DNA from: Chloroflexota bacterium
Lineage (GTDB): Bacteria; Chloroflexota; Anaerolineae; Anaerolineales; UBA11858
Reading direction: 5' to 3'
DNA: 40,796 nt
NCBI GenBank assembly: GCA_018263575.1
Contig: JAANWX010000105.1
Location: 1-40,796, forward strand
Part shown: piece after piece, positions 38,169 through 40,796 of the stretch
Numbering within the stretch: the stretch's first letter is position 1
Layout of the letters: every line of letters begins with the position of its first letter
Notes under the pieces: generated by a model
What the model saw: the letters and a program-made list of their open reading frames with translations, nothing else
Told to the model about the DNA's origin: nothing
The model's database searches: none
Made by a program: the position numbers and the translations under genes

Positions 38169-39680
38169 TCATCTCTCCCGCAAGGGAGGGAATAACAACA
38201 CTTCGCGGATGGTGCGCTTGTCGGTGAGGAGCATCACCAGGCGGTCGACTCCCATCCCAAAGCCGCCGTTGGGCGGCATGCCGTAACGCATGGCGCGGAG
38301 GTAATCCTCATCGATGGGATGATATTCATCATCCGCGCTGTCGTAGGCGCGGCCCATCTCCAAGAAACGCTCTTCCTGGTCAATGGGGTCATTGAGTTCA
38401 GTGAAAGCGTTGCCCATTTCCATACCCCCAATAAAGAATTCAAAACGCTCCACGGTTTTTTCGTCACTGGGTTTGGTCTTTGCCAGGGGTGAAATATCAC
38501 GGGGATAATCATATAAAAAAGTAGGTTGAATAAAATTCGGCTCCAGGTAATGGCCGAGCAAATCATCGATTAATTTACCCCGAGAGGCGTTAGGGTTAAA
38601 CTCCATCTCCAAGCCATCCATGGCTTCCACAAGGCTTTCGCTGGTGGGGTGTTCGGTGATGTCAATGCCAATGGCGTCAATCAGGCCTTGGCGAAGCTCA
38701 ACGCGTTTCCAAGGAATCTCGAAGTTGATCTTCTCTCCCTGATAGGTTAAGACTCGCTCACACATAATAGTCTCAACAACGTGGGCTAACATAGCTTCGG
38801 TGAGATCCATGACATCCTCATAATCCGCGTAGGCCATGTAAAACTCAATTTGCGTGAATTCAGGGTTATGTTTAAATGAGACACCCTCATTGCGAAAATC
38901 GCGCCCAATTTCGTAAACACGTTCGAAGCCCCCTACCAACAAGCGCTTTAGATACAACTCGAATGAGATGCGCAGGTATAAATCTTGTTCGAGCTGATTG
39001 TGATGGGTCACAAAAGGCTGAGCGGCTGCTCCCCCGTAAATGGGTTGGAGAATGGGAGTCTCCACTTCTAGGAAGCCTTGCCCATCCAGGAAGTCTTGTA
39101 AAGCGCGGATTGTTTTCGAGCGCACGCGGAAAACTTCCCGCACGTCGGCGTTGACGGCCAGGTCCGCGTAGCGCTGGCGGTAGCGCGTCTCGGGGTCAGC
39201 CAAGGTGGCATGCTGGACGACTTCCCCGTCCACAACCTCGTCTTTGGCGGCGGGGAGAGGGGTGACGGCTTTGGAGAGCATCCGGTAGGAAGAGACCCAC
39301 AAGGTGACCTCTCCGGTTCGGGTGCGGAACATCTTCCCGCTGGCTTGGATGAAATCCCCCAAGTCGAATTTATTATCGAAGAATTTAACCTGCTTTATGC
39401 CAATATCATTGGCGCGGAAGAAAAGCTGGACGCGGCTGGTGCCATCCTCGATGTGAGCAAAAGTGATTTTGCCCATGGGGCGCATAGAACGCACCCGTCC
39501 CACCAATGTAGCAAGGATTGGCTCAGCATTGTCATCACCTTCAATTTCTTCGAAGGCTTGAATGGCTTCCAAATTAGTATGCGTCCGCTCCACGCGCCGG
39601 GGATAGGGGTTAATACCTTGAGCTTGAAGAGCCTCGATTTTTTCTAGACGAACTTTCTCTAAATTCGAGTATTCTGGCAT
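38169..39680 (-). CDS. lysS: Lysyl-tRNA synthetase, class II
   Basis: The 503-residue protein has the usual class II LysRS length and order. It starts with an OB-fold anticodon-binding domain (residues about 55-160, ILATLVGRVRSMRPMGKITFAHIED). The catalytic domain contains motif 1 (FLEVETPILQPIYGGAAAQPF), motif 2 (FERVYEIGRDFRNEGVSFKHNPEFTQIEFYMAY) and motif 3 (GFGMGVDRLVMLL). It charges tRNA-Lys with lysine in an ATP-dependent reaction. It lies 107 bp downstream of greA, with an intrinsic terminator in between. It converges with the SLC13 gene. Confidence 0.97.
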   Translation of the reverse strand: MPEYSNLEKVRLEKIEALQAQGINPYPRRVERTHTNLEAIQAFEEIEGDDNAEPILATLVGRVRSMRPMGKITFAHIEDGTSRVQLFFRANDIGIKQVKFFDNKFDLGDFIQASGKMFRTRTGEVTLWVSSYRMLSKAVTPLPAAKDEVVDGEVVQHATLADPETRYRQRYADLAVNADVREVFRVRSKTIRALQDFLDGQGFLEVETPILQPIYGGAAAQPFVTHHNQLEQDLYLRISFELYLKRLLVGGFERVYEIGRDFRNEGVSFKHNPEFTQIEFYMAYADYEDVMDLTEAMLAHVVETIMCERVLTYQGEKINFEIPWKRVELRQGLIDAIGIDITEHPTSESLVEAMDGLEMEFNPNASRGKLIDDLLGHYLEPNFIQPTFLYDYPRDISPLAKTKPSDEKTVERFEFFIGGMEMGNAFTELNDPIDQEERFLEMGRAYDSADDEYHPIDEDYLRAMRYGMPPNGGFGMGVDRLVMLLTDKRTIREVLLFPPLRER

Positions 39681-39732
39681 GGTTAGTATCCTTTTATGAA
39701 AGGGTTAGCACGTGGGTTTCTGCTCTTTCTAC

Positions 39733-39767
39733 AAAAAAAGCCCCGCGCGGATAAAATCGCACGGGGC
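39733..39767 (-). terminator. Rho-independent terminator after greA
   Basis: On the minus strand a GC-rich hairpin (GCCCCGTGCG ... CGCGCGGGGC, 39740-39767, one mismatch) is followed by seven U residues (39733-39739). It lies just after the greA stop and before the lysS start, so lysS needs read-through or its own promoter. Confidence 0.85.
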
Positions 39768-39787
39768 GCACGTGTTCCGCAAAATAA

Positions 39788-40255
39788 TTAGCCAATTTCC
39801 AATATCTTAACTGAGAAAACACCACCAGGGGCGAGAACATCCACTTTATCGCCTTCAGAATGACCCAATAAGGCGCTTCCACAAGGGGATACGTTTGAAA
39901 TACGCCCTTCGAGGGGGTCGGCTTCGACCTTGCCAACAATGGTATAGGTTTCTACATTTCCTTCTTCGTCCTCAATAGTCACTCGAGTCCCTATCTGCAC
40001 CACATCAGCCTCAGAAACGGTTTCCACAATTTCCACATCGGATAATACACCTTGCAAATAATGGATACGGCCTTCTACAAAGGCGCTGGCATTTCTGGCT
40101 GCCTCAACCTCTCCATCAGCATCAACGCCTAATGGGCCGCCATCTAAGGCTTCACGAAGACGCTCGGCAACCTCCTGACGCTTTTCCGTCTTCATAAACG
40201 CTATCTCATTCTTGAGTTTTTCATATCCTTCTTGAGTCAAATATGTGGTGGCCAT
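39788..40255 (-). CDS. greA: Transcription elongation factor GreA
   Basis: The 155-residue protein matches GreA (about 158). It starts at ATG 40255 with MATTYLTQEGYEKLKNEIAF; an in-frame extension upstream is unlikely, as GAGGGG lies at a suitable distance before this ATG. The N-terminal coiled coil has LREALDGGPLGVDADGEVEAARNASAFVEGRI; the usual tip acidic pair (D41/E44 region in other species) falls within DADGEVEAA. The C-terminal domain has VTIEDEEGNVETYTIVGKVEADP and ISNVSPCGSALLGHSEGD, which binds RNA polymerase. It stimulates RNA cleavage in stalled complexes. Confidence 0.94.
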   Translation of the reverse strand: MATTYLTQEGYEKLKNEIAFMKTEKRQEVAERLREALDGGPLGVDADGEVEAARNASAFVEGRIHYLQGVLSDVEIVETVSEADVVQIGTRVTIEDEEGNVETYTIVGKVEADPLEGRISNVSPCGSALLGHSEGDKVDVLAPGGVFSVKILEIG

Positions 40256-40491
40256 AATGTTATTCCCCTCGAAGTTTGAAAATGTGTCTATAATGTATCT
40301 ATTAACAAGAAAAGAGCTTTGTCGGACAATGTTTGCCCTTAAAAGCCTCAAAGGATGGGTATTCTATCATGGGGGTTTTGAGATTGCAAGTTAAAATCAA
40401 GACGACTAAGGATATGGCATAAAATCACCCGGTTAATTTGATTCATCGTGAGTTCTCCAAAGTTTAAGACATAAAACCCTCGGAGGTCTTT
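40256..40491. other. Spacer between greA and the 40683 lipoprotein, left part
   Basis: The region contains AT-rich sequence and ACCCTCGGAGGTCTT (40476-40490), which shares 13 bases with 375-387. No gene was found. A greA promoter may lie around 40280-40310 on the minus strand, but no strong -35/-10 pair is visible. Confidence 0.4.
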
Positions 40492-40507
40492 TGGCACACA
40501 ACTTGCA
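40492..40507 (+). promoter_or_regulatory. Sigma-54-type -24/-12 promoter motif
   Basis: TGGCAC (40492-40497), five bases, then TTGCA (40503-40507) matches the consensus TGGCACG-N4-TTGCA in spacing and in both GG and GC. It lies about 175 bp before the lipoprotein start. It could be a chance match; whether rpoN occurs in this genome is unknown. Confidence 0.45.
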
Positions 40508-40572
40508 AAAAATGTTTACCGAAGCCCACTAGTGAATTATCCGTAATCGGCTCAATTATAGAAAATTTTTTC

Positions 40573-40643
40573 TTGACGGTCATCTATTTATATGCTAGCA
40601 TCATTAGAATAAAGTCCGCAAGAGGGATTTCTTATAGTATAAT
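40573..40643 (+). promoter_or_regulatory. Two sigma-70-type promoters for the 40683 lipoprotein
   Basis: TTGACG (40573-40578), 17 bases, then TAGCAT (40596-40601) is a good promoter. A second -10, TATAAT (40638-40643) in an ATAGTATAAT context, has a weak -35. AAGGAG at 40667-40672 is the ribosome site for ATG 40683. Confidence 0.6.
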
Positions 40644-40682
40644 TAGGGCCTGATAGCACACTTAGCAAGGAGAAGTTGCCCC

Positions 40683-40796
40683 ATGAAGAATCATTATCCA
40701 CTCACTCTTGTATTGGCCATCATCCTAGTTGTTGGGCTGTCGGCTTGTGAAATGAAGGCTTCCACGCCCCCACCCCTAACTGAAGATACGGATCAA
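40683..40796 (+). CDS. Start of a lipoprotein gene, cut by the window end
   Basis: The frame begins at ATG 40683 with AAGGAG upstream and is open to the window end (38 codons). It encodes a signal peptide MKNHYPLTLVLAIILVVGLS followed by AC, a lipobox (LSAC), then a Ser/Thr/Pro-rich start (EMKASTPPPLTEDTDQ). The mature domain lies outside the window, so no function can be assigned; substrate-binding proteins and SH3-type lipoproteins are common with this start in Anaerolineae. Confidence 0.75.
   Translation, partial: MKNHYPLTLVLAIILVVGLSACEMKASTPPPLTEDTDQ

Overview
The window looks like a chromosomal piece of an uncultured Chloroflexota bacterium, most likely Anaerolineae. This is inferred from gene content and style, not from any database search. 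The supporting signs are Thr/Pro-linker SH3-like lipoproteins, a RecJ with an extended C-terminus, a split AddAB-like helicase/nuclease set, a geranylgeranyl-reductase-like flavoprotein beside a cyclopropane fatty acid synthase, and promoters with an extended -10 (TGGTATAAT). There are no rRNA or tRNA genes, no CRISPR array and no complete large transposon.

Layout. Positions 1-1456 hold non-coding, hairpin-rich DNA, an N-terminal scrap of methylmalonyl-CoA mutase and a C-terminal scrap of a membrane glycosyltransferase-like protein. Positions 1457-8610 hold a three-part DNA-end-processing set (a degenerate AddB-like helicase, a UvrD/AddA-like helicase without a nuclease, and a separate iron-sulfur PD-(D/E)XK nuclease), interrupted by a HEPN gene and a TumE-like toxin-antitoxin pair. 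Positions 8925-9982 carry two AT-richer accessory genes. RecJ and a PatB-like C-S lyase follow. Positions 13868-17423 (minus strand) are a P-loop protein, a nitroreductase and a hybrid histidine kinase. Positions 17782-18765 are a lipoprotein.

Positions 18755-24474 (minus strand) form one compact run: a zinc-ribbon membrane protein, a membrane protein ending in an alternating Cys-Ala tail, a PqqD-radical SAM-SPASM fusion, then a CDP-alcohol phosphatidyltransferase, an LpxL-like acyltransferase and a PAP2 phosphatase. This is the best candidate for an undescribed system: a peptide-maturase-type enzyme beside a plausible protein substrate, in the same apparent operon as phospholipid-synthesis genes. 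Positions 24618-29034 (minus) hold an YprB-like exonuclease, an MFS remnant, a RAYT transposase with its palindromes, and an operon of cfa, a 28-codon ORF and a flavoprotein. Next come an L,D-transpeptidase, a NurA/HAS-barrel pair without a visible HerA, an AT-rich AAA ATPase, a PH-domain membrane protein, three phased DnaA boxes, an SLC13-type transporter, lysS, greA and the start of a lipoprotein.

Across the window the spacers show an orientation rule. Short 7-9 bp repeats are C-rich (CCAAT/CCCTGTTT type) on the coding strand before start codons and G-rich (GGGAAACT/TTGGGAAA type) after stop codons, and they flip at convergent junctions. Several genes have a -10 box 6-10 bp before the start codon, which suggests leaderless mRNAs.
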